Source: Plumapathes pennacea
Lineage: Eukaryota; Cnidaria; Anthozoa; Antipatharia; Myriopathidae
DNA: 64,000 nucleotides
Direction: 5' to 3'
Assembly: GCA_964036295.1 (NCBI GenBank)
Contig: OZ038472.1
Location: forward strand, 1,240,001 to 1,304,000
The notes under the pieces were generated by a model. It ran no database searches and was not told where the DNA came from. It was given only the letters and a program-made list of their open reading frames with translations. Below are positions 22,180-33,801 of this stretch, piece by piece. Position numbers and translations under genes: made by a program. Position 1 is the stretch's first letter. Each line of letters begins with the position of its first letter.

Positions 22180-22530
22180 ACAAATATTTTTATTGATGCT
22201 CCCCTCAAGGGGCTTTTCAGCAACAATTTGGCTTCGCCATATTACTGTGGAGTACAGGCACTGAGGGTGGTCACTGCCAGAGATTTGTTTACGTCCTCAG
22301 TGGTTCTTTTACGTCCCCCGTCATCAAGTATAGAAGTATAGGGAGACGGGACCGCCATTTTACGTAGTCAGCCGAGCCAAGTGAAGATCTTACCATCTGC
22401 TGTTAGAAACAAAGGCAGCATCTTCTCTTCAGTTATTTTAAGACCCAGAGTGCTGGTCCGGCCGGGGTTCGAACCCGCAACATCCCGCACGAAAGACCGG
22501 CACTCAACCAACTGAGCCAGCCGGGCGGCG
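22180..22530 (-). mobile_element. tRNA-derived SINE, family 2
   Basis: The minus strand begins with a tRNA-like head (about 22453-22528): A box TGGCTCAGTTGG, an anticodon-loop-like TTTCGTG and B box GGTTCGAACCC. A roughly 250-bp non-tRNA body follows, ending near an AATAAA-like AT-rich tail. The tRNA fold is imperfect and a body follows, so this is a SINE and not a tRNA gene. Confidence 0.6.
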
Positions 22531-23740
22531 GTTTACGTCATCGCATATCACGTGATCATATGAACCAATCACCGTGTGCTGATTCTCGACCCAGAAGAAA
22601 AAAAAACTCCATTTTTAAGCTCGCCGGGGCCACACCCCGCGAGCAATAACTAATGAAGAAGTGAAACGAGAGTCGAAATATTAGAACTGGGTAACACCCA
22701 AAACGTACACTGTTTCACATAGTGATGGTTGCAGCCTCTTTAAACCACAGGTTGCGGCCAGCAGTAAGTGCTCACCTGAATGATAAAAATTAATCCATTT
22801 GGTCAGCTTTATGTTTCATTTATTTACATATCTATTTACTGTAATTCAAAAGACAGCTACGTATAATATTGTGCAGTCTGTTTTCTCAGATGTACTCAAT
22901 AGCAGAATGTGTACTTTGCAAGGCATAACACTGAATGAAAGCAGAGCAAAAACTAACCATAAAATCTGAGTTCAATTCAACTTCAGAGAAGTTGGTCGGT
23001 TGAGAAGCCGGTCACGCAAACCCCACTGTGTTCTGGTTCATTTGCATCTTATTGCTCTTTAAACTGCGGCTTATTTGCATCGTATTAACACTCCTGCTAC
23101 CTTAATATTTATTGTGCTTTGATCACCCGCATGGTTAATAAAAGTTTGCGGCCAGATTTCATGCATATGATGCGGGAAAAACATGAGCATGCAAGCTTCT
23201 CAAAAAAACCCAAGCTCTATTCTCCGGCTTTGTGTTAAAGTATGCGGCCAATTAAGGAATAAGAATGGAGTGACATTAGGCTCCATAAAGGCTGGTCCGT
23301 CTTATAAATCAGCGACGATTCTACTGAAGGCCAATCTCAGTTCGGTCTGATGTCTAACATATTCTCACCGACTGGATAAGGTATATGTTGGGCATGACAA
23401 GAAAAATTACTTGATTAGCTAGGCAGCATACAGATCAGTCAAGAAACACTTATCATTGATTGCTATTGGCAACGACGGAACAATGATCAATAACATTTAA
23501 GACAATACAATGCATAATGCACATCTAGTTTGTTCTAACCATTCCATTGTGATTATAATGATAGCTGTTTGAAATGCCTAGGAATAAAGCTGTGTTTGAA
23601 TTCATAGCTTAGTTTTATGACGAAAACTGAGTTATGCTGCCAGGCTACTTGACTATGACTTGAAGCACCGTCTGTGAGTGCCAACAATCTGCAAGTGGAA
23701 CCCGTGATGACTATTTTATAAACACAAGTTGATACAAAAG

Positions 23741-23940
23741 AGTTTAGAAAAATTAGTTATACTCATTTATTTACGGTTAAATTCTCTAGAGAAAATTTCA
23801 ATTACACATAGCGGCACGTTTAATCACACTGTGGAATGCAGTGTTTAGAAAAATTAGTTATACTCATTTATTTACGGTTAAATTCTCTAGAGAAAATTTC
23901 AATTACACATAGCGGCACGTTTGATTACACTGTGGAATGC
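23741..23940 (+). repeat. Roughly 100-bp tandem duplication
   Basis: GTTTAGAAAAATTAGTTATA through CACACTGTGGAATGCAGTG occurs at about 23741-23838 and again at 23846-23940, nearly identical. A diverged version lies at 20845-20935. Confidence 0.7.
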
Positions 23941-24879
23941 AGTGTGTTTTTCTGCTGGCCAGATAACAAGATCAAAACACGCAACCTGACACAACAAATG
24001 TGGTTTGTAGCGAAGCTGTTGGTTATAGAAGAGCTGACATCAATTTTTGTTGGCGAAAACAAACCAAATATTTGCATATTGTTTCATCGTCCAATATCTC
24101 TGTTTCTAGTGATAAAGGACCCAAAGAAAAAGTGCAATTTAATTCACAATAGGACATTTTGGTGTTTACGAGTATTTACCTCATACATGAAGAAGTGAAA
24201 TAGTTGTGATAGAGTCGAATTATAACTGAGAGTTATATCCAAAAGTTATATTTCTTCGCACACAGAAAACTAGGTAGAAAATAAGATTTAACCCAGTACG
24301 TCATATGCTACATGTCTGTTATTAGTATTCATTCGTGCAGATTAAATATGCAAAACTGATCCAGCTTTGATTGTTATTTAAAATACATTCGCAGTAAAAC
24401 GCTAGTTGGTATCCTGGATAATTAATTTGTTAGTGGTCTTTAAAAATGTCCAGTGGAACCTCAGTGTTTTCAGATAGCTCTACCGTTGACATTGTAACAC
24501 ATGGACTTATACAGAAATGTGATAGTTCTTTCAAGTGTTTAGTGAATCTTCTAACTTCAGTGTCATACCATGCACATTCTAGAGGGTACACCAGCCTCGT
24601 ATTGGCATCAGGCCCGCAGCGAATAAGACTTGAGAAATAAAAATAAATGGCTGCAACGCTATAAACCACTTATAGTTTCGTCAATGCCTGAGAGAGCAGA
24701 ATATTGTATCATTTTCTTTAAGCTATGAGATCACGGTCGGCTACTTCAGGAATTTTTTTCGATCGAATGACGTCAGTGAAGGTTATTTGTTTTTAAGGTG
24801 AGTAAAATGCCATGACGAGATTAAAGGGAGCTGTTTAATCGGTTGCGACCACTCGCCAGAGTTCAAGCAAGCCGAAAGC

Positions 24880-27800
24880 ATGAAGCTTACAATTCTCAGT
24901 TGTTTGCTCCTGCTCCTGTCGCTTGTCAAAGCACAGGACACTGGTGTATCTACTGGCGATTCAGATACGCCGAAAGGTATGGAATGGATTTATTTTTCTG
25001 GTAATATTGCTTGAAGCACCACGAGCCGGCAGATTTTCAACTTTTCTCAAGGCTTAGGTAATTTGCATTAGCATCTCCCCATGTTCAATCCCCCTGAATA
25101 GTGTAGTCGCTTTTAATAACAACCCAGCGTATTTTTCGTTTGCTATGCATTGCATTATCACATTATTTCTTGCTTAAACTCGTTGCCTGTAAAGAACTGT
25201 AAATATCAAATGCCACTCCCAGATTCATAGTTGGGATTAGAGTCATCAATTAAAGAACCTTTTTCCAATTGAAACCCAATACATTGCGCGATCGCTGACC
25301 AAAATAATGATATTTCCTGGGATGCATTTAACTGCAGAGAACACTATGAAGAATAATTTATTGACTGTAAATATATCTAACGCTCATTTTACCAATTGCA
25401 AAGAAAACAACAGTTTGCTTTCGCCGTCTTCAGTTTTTCTATTAATTAAATCGTGATCAGACCTTTTTAGGTATTTTTTATTTTGTTTCTTTAGTGTGTT
25501 GCGAGCTTTCAGTCTGCAGTGCGTTGCATCTTAAACGCACAAGTAGCTGGTGAGTTTGAACTCAAATAACCTTCGACAAATGCAAAATACGAAAGATTGT
25601 GGCATATTGCATAATTAATTGCAGTATCTTAACTTGTAACAAGGTCTCCCTGACATGTTTGTCAGCCGTGCGAACCATGGTATACTGAATGCGGCGTTTT
25701 GTTTATAATTCTTGGCTTTGCTCATCTCTTCAGTCATACCTCTAAACGGTTGAGTGGGATTGAACTGTTAATGGTCTTTTGATATGGCTAGAATTTTAAT
25801 GAAGCTTTGAAACTGTGTACAAGGAATTCATTTTAGTAAAAAGGGTTTTGTTTTGACTAAGTGCTTTAATTAAATTCCTACAAAAATTAGCCATGACTTA
25901 TACCGGTTCACAATCGAGAGTGAGGCTGAAAAGTACGTACTCCTGAAACACACAGCCAAAAACAACTTTGATTTCACCATACATCCTCGAGGCAACAAGA
26001 CGGAAACAAAGTCATGTAAACAATTGTTCAGTCGCTAACCTGGCTGAGCTTTGTGATGATAATGAGCGTCCAACAGAGCGATAAACAAGAGTGATCAACT
26101 TCAATTTTCTCCTTCAGTCTCTCACAGAGACATATCATACAGTTTGGCGAATTTGCTACTTGATAGTTTGCTCAGATGAAAGCAATTGGACTATCAATTA
26201 CACGTCACCCATACAGTTTCTTCTTAAGTGTTCATGGTGTGAAAGGGATGCAAATTGGCTTGAAGAAACCGTTAAATAATATATGCGGCCAAGCTTGGAT
26301 ACGCCGGTAGTTTCCTTAACAAATACACTCGCCGTTCCCATGATCAGCTCACTCTTAATTTTCTCTCAAATCCCTGGTTGCTATAGCAGCAAAATACAAA
26401 AATTCCCAAGTCACCCCCAACGAATATTAAAATTCTTAAAATTTCTAGTTACTTCCGGTTTTGTTCAAAATGATTTAAAGCAATTCACTATCAACAATAA
26501 TAGAATAATATCGATTGATATACTAACGAATAAAATGCATCTCGTGCTGAGAGTTTTAGCTGAATCAAGTTTGCTTTAGCCTCCAGAATCAAAGTTAGTT
26601 TTTTTTTTTTTTTTTTTTTTTTTCATATTGGAACCCGAAGTGCGAAACTTTTATTATTTAGATTGAGACAGTATCATATTGATACTTCGATTCTGGTGGA
26701 CTCAGTCATTGTTGTTTCCGCAAGCCAACATCATGTTGAAGAACTGTTAAGAGCACTTTACTTCGGCTGAAAAAAGGCTAACGCTCAACAACGTCAGCCA
26801 ATACATTTCATTACGGAATATGCCCTTAAACGGGCTGGATTAAAATAGCCGGCCCAAAATAGTTTCTACATACTTATGCGCGTATACATTGTACGGTGCT
26901 TCTCTCGGTAAACATGGTACAAATCTACGCGATTTTTCCCTCATTACTCCGTTATATTTTTACTTTTTGTATCTTTGGGTCAGAAAAAGTCTGAAGTTGG
27001 CATCTTGTTCTCGATTTCCAAATACTGTTCTTCATCAACCTACTGTATTTCGTTGTATTATATTGTACAGAGTAACAACACTCTACTCTAACCTAGAACG
27101 TCGCGTATACTAAACTATGGCGGTGCCCAGAACGAAACGCTGGACATAACAACTGGCATGTAACTTGTGTTGAAAGAACCAACTTCCATGCACACGCTGT
27201 ATCCGATACAACCTAGTCATAATACGTCGTCTAATTTACCAATTTGACTTTGACTCTTTTCCTCAGAAACAAACTACGAGGCTGACGCATCTAAAGCCCT
27301 TGAGAAACGAGGTAATGACATGGATCTCCATATTAAGGATATTTCTCGAGGGCACAGTCGTATACAGTTAAAAGTGCCACTGTGGACACACAAAGCCGCT
27401 GCGACATTCCCTGAAATCCGCAGCTCACAGCTGAATATCCTTGGCACTGTCTTTTGAAACTATTTGTACAAGAAAGCAATAAGCCACTTTCACTACGGTC
27501 TATCGCTTAGTAGCAAGCAGTACATATTTAATGAAACATCATTAACCTCCCCGTTTTTTTTCCTCCAGATGTCCCAGCCGAGTGTGAGAGCTACACTGTT
27601 CTTGATGGAGCCGACAGAGCTCAAAATAATTCCCTCCAGAACAATGTCAGATGTGACCAACGCGACCTCGCTCCTGGATGGTATCGTTTCCAGGGCGCCG
27701 CTGGTGATAGGGTCCCGGACGAATGCGTTCCCATGAGGCGTTGTGGTACACATGCACCTGGCTGGATCACCGGAGAACATCCTACAGTCGCTGAAGGAGC

Positions 27801-30800
27801 AGTGACCCGCAAAGTCTGTTATCACTGGGGCGGTAACTGCTGCCTTTGGAGCAACAACATCAAAGTGCGCAACTGCGGCGGTTTTTATGTCTACGAGCTT
27901 CAAAGAACTCCTCATTGCTCACTTCGATATTGTGGCAATGGAGGACAAGGTAAAATTCGCTCTCTCTCTTTTTGTTCTAAGTCTCCTTCTTCTTGTTTCT
28001 CTCTTCAATCCGTTATATAAACCTTTATGTTACTCAACTCCTCTGTTTCACTCTCACTGACATTTCCACAGAGCCAACCAGTCCTCCACCAACAACACCA
28101 CCAGGTAAGCCAACTAAGACATCTTTTCTATCATTACCTCACTTAAGAAAAAATCGAATGGGCTTTATTTTTAAAAGGGCCCTCTGTAACCATATCCATA
28201 TTAGGAATCCTAGACTTCCAAATGAAAAGTGCAAATAAGGATTAATTGATTAATTAATGACTAAACTTTTCATAAACTTATTCAGAATATCTTAACCTAT
28301 TCCATTTCTGGAGACCATTTTCCTGTTTCACATCAGCAAAGTAACATATTTAACCTCTTCTTTTCCTCCAAAAGTCCCAGCCGAGTGTGCGAACTATAAT
28401 GTTCTTGATGGAGCCGACAGAGCTCAAAATAATTCCCTCCAGAACAACGTAAGATGTGATCAACGCGACCTCGCTCCTGGCTGGTATCGTTTCCAGGGCG
28501 CCGCTGGTGACAGGATCCCAGACAAATGCGTTCCCATGAGGCGTTGCGGTACGCATGCTCCTGGCTGGATCACCGGAGGACACCCTACAGTCGCTCAGGG
28601 AGCGGTGACCCGCAAAGTCTGCTATCACTGGAGCAATAACTGCTGCAACTGGAACAACAACATCAAAGTTCGCAACTGTGGCAATTTCTACGTCTACGAG
28701 CTTCAGAAAACTCCTGTTTGCTCACTGCGATATTGTGGCAACGGAGGACAAGGTAAAATTGGCTCTGTTTTTTTTTCCTCAGTTTCTTGCTTCTTTTTTC
28801 TCTTTTCAATCCGTTATATAAATCTTCATTTGGGACTCAACTCTGTTTAACTCTCTCTCTGATATTTCCCCAGAGCCAACCAGTCCTCCACCAACAACAC
28901 CACCAGGTAACTGAAAGGCACCCACGACAAAACCATGAACATGAAACATTAACTTACCCAACAATTAAGAATTAAGCGCGTTAGGACCACATTTATTCAG
29001 ACTATTTTTGTGCCGAGATATCGAACTTATAGATAATGATTTGACTGAATCATTGCCACATGAAAAGTTTGTTGGGGTTTATTTGTAAGTACTCTGTAAA
29101 TGTATCTATTATATTTTGCATTAGTTTGCCTTGATTATTAGCTGAAAAGTACTACTGTCAAATAAAGGACAGTGGTTTCTTGTCACACCAGCTATCTTGC
29201 AGTTAAACTATTAAAATGAGTATAATATAGCGATTTTCTCTGTCACACGTTTAGCCCCAGACGAGTGTAAGAACTACAAAGTTCTTAGTGGAGCTGACAG
29301 AGCTCAAGACAATGCCCTCCAGAACAATGTCAGATGTGATCAACGCGACCTCGCTCCTGGATGGTATCGTTTCCAGGGCGCCGCTGGTGACAGGATCCCA
29401 GACAAATGCGTTCCCATGAGGCGTTGCGGTACACATGCACCAGGCTGGTTAGATGGAGTGCACCCTACAGTCGTTCAGGGAGTGGTGGAGCGAAAAGTCT
29501 GTTATCACTGGAGCAGTAAATGCTGCCGATGGAGCAACAACATCAAAGTGCGCAACTGCGGCGCTTTCTTCGTCTACGAGCTTCAAAGAACTCCTGCGTG
29601 TTCTCTGCGTTACTGTGGCAACACAGGCCAAGGTAAAGCCTAGTACATACTTCAATCTAGTCCCTCTTCTTTCTCTTTTTAATACGGTATATAGAAGTCT
29701 TCATTTGTTATGTTCAACTCTGTTTACCTCTCTGGCATTTCCACAGAGCCAACGCTTCATTCACCAACAGCACCACCAGGTAAGCAGACTAAGGCATCTA
29801 CGACAAAACATCAAACTAAACTTCACAACTTATTTGGTAATGCTTGAGTGCCTGAGCGATTGAACACAATGCGAGTTTAATGCGCGAGTCATAAACAATA
29901 AAAACGAGTAAAACCAGGATTAGAAGCATTCGATATATTGAGTGAGTGCGGTACAATAACTGTATAAATTAGCAACTATGCAAGAAACAAAGCGAAAGTA
30001 AAGAGGCAAGTTTATGATATCAGGCTGTTAATAAGTTTAAAAACAGTTACAAATATTGAAGATACTTACTTTTTGTCCATAGCTGTAGATGGATGTAGGA
30101 ACTACAAGGTCCTTTCTGGTGCTGACAGAGCTGTACGAAATGCCCTCCAGAGTAATGTCAAATGTGATCAACGCGACCTGGCCGCGGGCTGGTATCGTTT
30201 CCAGGGCGCCGCTGGTGACAGAATGCCTGACGAATGCGTTCCCATGAAACGTTGTGGTACACATGCACCTGGCTGGATCACCGGAGCACACCCTACCGTC
30301 GCTGAAGGAGTGGTAACCCGCAAAGTCTGCTATCACTGGAGCAGTAAATGCTGCAACTGGGAGAACAATATTAAAGTGCGTAACTGTGGCGGTTTCTACG
30401 TCTATGAGCTTCAAAGAACTCCTGTGTGTTCTCTTCGTTACTGTGGTAACGGCGGAGGTAATTAATTCACGTTACAATTGATAGAACCTTCTTCTTCTTT
30501 TTCTTCTTCTTCTTTTGTATTTTGATAGTTCTATTTCCATTTTCCATTAATTACTTTTGGAGTCAATCAAAAACGGCTCAACAAGGCTATACCTTATTTT
30601 CTCTCCCTCAATATAGAATACATCTTTTTTTTCTGTATTTCCTGTTTATTTTATCAAGAGATGATTCATTATTTCTGTTTGGTCTTTGCATCAACAGCCT
30701 CGCCACCAACAACCAGCCGTCCACCTACAACACCACCAAGTAAGAAAATCTATTTGCTCCCGGCGTGAAGTACTAACTCTCCAAACGTTTTAGCTAATAA

Positions 30801-31246
30801 GATCTTTACAGTATTTAGTCAGGTTGACACATTTATTAGCCACTGATTGATTGATTTTGTTTTGTATAGCTCCGTTTGGTCAGGGCTTTATGGTAATCTG
30901 CCTGCCTAAAGGAATGCAAGTTCGGATTCCCAAGGAAGTCCTGCGTGACACACCAGGCTCTCTTCACTTAAACGACCCACAATGTGTCGCTGAAGAAGAG
31001 TCTGACACGCATGTCGTACTCAAATCGTCGCTGGAAGGCTGTGGCACGATTCGCAGGTCGCTAAAAGGTGGAAATCTTTACACCAACAATGTGATTGCCT
31101 CGCATCACAATGATGAGGGGAACAAGAAGAGGCAGGCTCCGTTGTCCTTCCCGTTCATGTGCTCTGTCAGGGGCCTGAGTTTGCCTACAGAAGGCCGTGC
31201 AGATAGACCAGTGAATGACGATACTGAGGCAGAGACAGGCTGGTAA
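24880..31246 (+). CDS. Secreted protein with four D8C domains and a ZP-N half-domain
   Basis: Exons: 24880-24976, 27267-27311, 27569-27949, 28072-28104, 28375-28752, 28874-28906, 29255-29632, 29747-29779, 30083-30457, 30698-30739, 30870-31246; total 2172 nt, 723 residues. Exon 1 is a signal peptide (MKLTILSCLLLLLSLVKA), exon 2 a short acidic linker. Four single-exon D8C modules follow (GWYRFQGAAGD, CVPMRRCGTHAPGW, RKVCYHW, IKVRNCGGFYVYEL, CSLRYCGN), each separated by a 33-42 nt Pro/Thr linker exon (for example TSPPPTTPP). The last exon carries a ZP-N type domain and then a stop; no ZP-C, transmembrane segment or GPI signal is seen. D8C plus ZP is the uromodulin/GP2/OIT3 combination, here in an animal lacking those genes as such. 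All introns are phase 1. Poly(A) signals at 31291-31296 and 31301-31306. Confidence 0.82.
26088..26250 (+). mobile_element. Diverged MITE copy in intron 1 of the D8C/ZP-N gene
   Basis: Contains GAGTGATCAACTTCAATTTT, ATATCATACAGTTTGGCGAA, TTGGACTATCAATTACAC and ends near GTGTGAAAGG, following the family order. Confidence 0.4.
27569..30457 (+). CDS. Four D8C domains with Pro/Thr linker exons
   Basis: D8C exons are 27569-27949, 28375-28752, 29255-29632 and 30083-30457 (381, 378, 378 and 375 nt), each phase 1-1. Linkers are 28072-28104, 28874-28906, 29747-29779 and 30698-30739. Invariant Cys positions recur: xEC near the start, RCDQRDL, DxCVPM, RCGTH, VCYHW, CC, RNCG and the final CSLRYC. Modules 1-3 share about the same sequence and probably arose by unequal exchange of a D8C-plus-linker unit. 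Linkers are Ser/Thr/Pro rich and so are plausible O-glycosylation sites. Confidence 0.85.
30870..31246 (+). CDS. ZP-N type domain exon with stop
   Basis: The exon begins after TTTGTATAG and encodes GFMVICLPKGMQVRIPKEVL, LHLNDPQC, EGCGTIRR, NLYTNNVI and PFMCSV. These fit a ZP-N fold: a Cys in the first strand, the Cys after LxxxDP, the CGT Cys, and the Cys in the last FxC strand. All four ZP-N cysteines are therefore present, but the C-terminal ZP half is missing and the frame stops at 31244-31246. ZP-N alone is enough for polymerisation in some family members; whether it polymerises here is inference. Confidence 0.7.
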
Positions 31247-31290
31247 CTGATTGCCATGAGTGATTGCTTTTGATGATGTGCAACCTCGGC

Positions 31291-31306
31291 AATAAAAGAA
31301 AATAAA
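31291..31306 (+). terminator. Polyadenylation signals of the D8C/ZP-N gene
   Basis: Two AATAAA hexamers, 31291-31296 and 31301-31306, about 45 bp after the stop codon; a short 3' UTR. Confidence 0.6.
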
Positions 31307-32349
31307 AGGCGCACATCTCCGGCATGAAATGGTTCAGAGAGGTGTCAACTGATGGCTCTGTTTCTTGATTTTGTTTTTCAGCATAAAAGATAGCTGGAAG
31401 GAATTACCAAAGTAACTCCTGAGTTAGATTCCAACATTTCGGAGTTGTTCTTTCTGTAGCAGTCCGCCGTCTTTTACCCGTTTAGCTTGTTTGTAAAAGT
31501 CGTCATATTTTTCTATTTCTGCGTAAGTTATTCTGCATGCGTTCACGCTATTTAACATTTCTTTTTAGTGTCAATGTCGCGTCATATTTCACATTCACAT
31601 ATTGAACTTACACAACTAGTTTCAATCATAACCCGAGTATCAGGCATTTTTTGTGGGGAGAATCTGGGGGTGGAAAACTCAGCCTGATATCCAGGTTATT
31701 TCAATCACGGTCAGTCATGTAAACAAGTTTAAATTTGTTTCTCGTTTGGCATCACCGTATTCAGTAAAAACTCCCCTGTTTCAAACTTGGCTACATCCAA
31801 CAAGCTTCGTGTGTCAAGTATAAGCGTGGGATTAATTTAGTCATGCAATATTTGTATTACCATTTTCAACGTAGTTGTTAGTGTTGCAAATAAACTCTGA
31901 AAACCTGCCTTGACTTGAAGCTTTCATGACTTGTGGCAAACTATGCGTTGTTTTCAAACTTGCTATATCTCCTTAAATAATAGTTGTGTAATTGAAATCC
32001 ATAGTTCATAAATATATTTGACCACACTGCTTTGCGCGACACTGTTTATCCACGTTACTTTGTGCAAGCTTTTTGACTTTGTGTTGTGTTGTGCATATTG
32101 ACATACAACATACTAGTGGCTCAGCCTGTATGCTGTGTGCATACAGCTTGGCGATCACATCAATTTATAATGAATAAAATTTCTTTGTTAAAATGCTCTA
32201 ATTTCGAAATCAGTGACTTAATGATCTTTGTACGTTTTTTTTATCCCTTCAGTATAGTTTAAAGTTTGAGCAATAAACGCACCCTGTTGTCTCACTGTCA
32301 AGTTGTTATGTTTGTCAGTAATAAGTCCAAATCGTGCTTTTTGGGGGGT

Positions 32350-32355
32350 TTTATT
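32350..32355 (-). terminator. Polyadenylation signal of the small secreted gene
   Basis: TTTATT on the plus strand (AATAAA on the minus strand), about 95 bp past the proposed stop at 32448-32450. Confidence 0.45.
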
Positions 32356-32447
32356 GTAGCATTCCACTTGATTCAAACACAGTTTTGTTTGTGAATTAAA
32401 AGTTTTGTTGACGCGAGCAAGTGTAGATCGGTTCTCGTTGACAGCTC

Positions 32448-33588
32448 TCAGGCTTCCAGCTGCCTCAAATGGCGCTCCATGAAAATAGAAGGGTCCTGTC
32501 AGATAATAATGAGAAAAAAAGTTGAAAAATCAAGTCTAAGCTAGAAGAACAGCGCTCTTGGTGAATCCACTCACACATATTACTGTAGCCTGTTCTGTAA
32601 TTTCGTTTGTTGATTCATACAGAACAGGTGACACGTGAAAACGAGGCATACCTGCTCCTTTGACTCCTCTGGAAGCTGCAGCCCACCTCCACCGGAAGCG
32701 GACTCTTCATGCCTCTCTTCCGGTGCTGGTTTCGCTTCCAGTCCTCGCTCTTTGGTTTGAAGCTCTTCTTTTGGAGCAGTCTGTGAAAGCAAAACTAAAA
32801 TATCAAAACCAGATATTTCGCATGTTGTCTTAGTGTCAGTGTAACGAATCGTCTGGGACATTCTTTCGTACATTGTATTAAACGAGACTGATACAAATTT
32901 ATTTTATGATGATTCACTGACATTCCCCTCTGCACCAAAATACATACCTAGAAACAGTCTTTTGGCACAGTAACATAGTAACTCAAACCTCTCATAATTA
33001 TTTCACCCGACACACACACGCTTTCCCGTCATTCAGTTACGTATATTGGCAAAATGCTCCCATAATCCGCAGTAGGAGTTACTATGACAACAACCTTCAA
33101 GGGTCGAGATATCCCTGCCTTCTGGAGTCACAGGAACTATTTGTCCCACCTCATCAAACTTGTTATCCAGCATGGCATCCATGTTAGGTGTCATAAAATC
33201 CAGATCCTGTAAAGCAACATCAAAATTTCATAAACGATCGTCACGATTCCGAATGAAACCTTAGGATTTTAATTTTCGACTTTTGGAGTTTTTCGTTTGT
33301 CTGTGTAATTGTTAGCCACTAAAGCTGGTGAAAGCGAATAAACGACTTGTATGTACTCGCGAAATACTTTTGTTTAATTCGATGTGATTGAGAAATTTCT
33401 TGGTTAAATTTTGCAGTACTATTTACCACATAATTATTTACCTTTTCATCTTCAATGAAGCCGTTCATCTGGGGTTCATCCGGCTCGGCTCCTTGTTTTG
33501 AATTTCCTGTATCTTCCTCCAAAGGAAACATTTCAACACTCACGAACAACAAAACACTGAGAACAGCAATTACCTGGAGTTTCATCAT
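32448..33588 (-). CDS. Small acidic secreted protein of unknown family
   Basis: Proposed minus-strand exons: 33442-33588, 33150-33206, 32652-32780 and 32448-32495, all joined in phase 0 (381 nt, 126 residues). The start MMKLQVIAVLSVLLFVSVEM is a signal peptide, followed by an acidic stretch (PLEEDTGN, EPDEPQ), DLDFMTPNMDAMLDNKF, a Glu/Lys/Pro-rich segment (EERHEESASGGGG) and the end DPSIFMERHLRQLEA. No family is recognised, and there are no clear dibasic propeptide sites or paired cysteines. An alternative longer exon 2 (to 33095) would break phase unless exon 3 also starts earlier (32887). An upstream ATG at 33684 would put 32 residues before the signal peptide and is less likely. The gene is divergent from DPM2 about 210 bp away. 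Confidence 0.55.
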
Positions 33589-33801
33589 AAAAACAAGGAG
33601 GTGTTTTCTGTATACGCTCCAATGCCGTAGCGACCTTTGAAAGTGAGTTGCACAAAACAAGAAAATTCGTGTTTTACGACCCATTTCCGGTTCCGGTGTA
33701 GTTACCGCTGACCAAAAATATTGACAGACTCAGCACCAAGACACGTACAGTATTTTGTCGAATTCAGTTTATCGACCTGTTTTTCGTAGTTTTTCACCAA
33801 A
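33589..33801. promoter_or_regulatory. Compact bidirectional promoter with tandem ETS-like sites
   Basis: Only about 213 bp separate the minus-strand start codon at 33588 from the DPM2 ATG at 33802. The overlapping TTCCGGTTCCGG at 33686-33697 gives two CCGGAA (ETS/GABP-type) motifs on the minus strand, common in TATA-less housekeeping promoters. No TATA box is apparent. Function is inferred from spacing and motif only. Confidence 0.4.

Larger units (their letters stand above)
19473..24879. other. Intergenic region rich in repeats, no convincing gene
   Basis: Bases 19500-20100 are the 3' flank shared with 950-1340. A near-complete MITE lies at 20348-20565 and a diverged copy at 21240-21412. 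A tRNA-derived SINE lies on the minus strand at 22180-22530. Bases 20830-21120 and 23740-24190 share segments (TTAGAAAAA followed by TACTCATTT, AGCGGCACGTTTGA, AAACCAAATATTTGCATATT), and 23741-23838 is itself duplicated at 23846-23940. Short open frames here show no family signature or consistent splice context. Confidence 0.5.
31247..32447. other. Convergent 3' region between the D8C/ZP-N gene and the minus-strand gene
   Basis: Contains the plus-strand poly(A) signals (31291-31306) and, for the minus-strand gene, TTTATT at 32350-32355 (AATAAA on the minus strand). The rest is AT-rich, with no coding exon seen. Confidence 0.5.

Noticed and set aside
22453..22528. tRNA-Arg-like gene on the minus strand
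   Set aside because: A and B boxes fit, but the cloverleaf arms are poor and a non-tRNA body follows; treated as SINE family 2.
25495..25549. Possible extra exon in intron 1 of the D8C/ZP-N gene (TTTCTTTAG ... CTG|GTGAGT, Cys-containing)
   Set aside because: Its length leaves phase 2 where the next exon needs phase 1, so inclusion would break the frame; at most a poison exon.
33319..33684. Start of the small secreted protein at ATG 33684
   Set aside because: It would place 32 basic/hydrophobic residues before a perfect signal peptide at 33588; the internal MM start is more credible.
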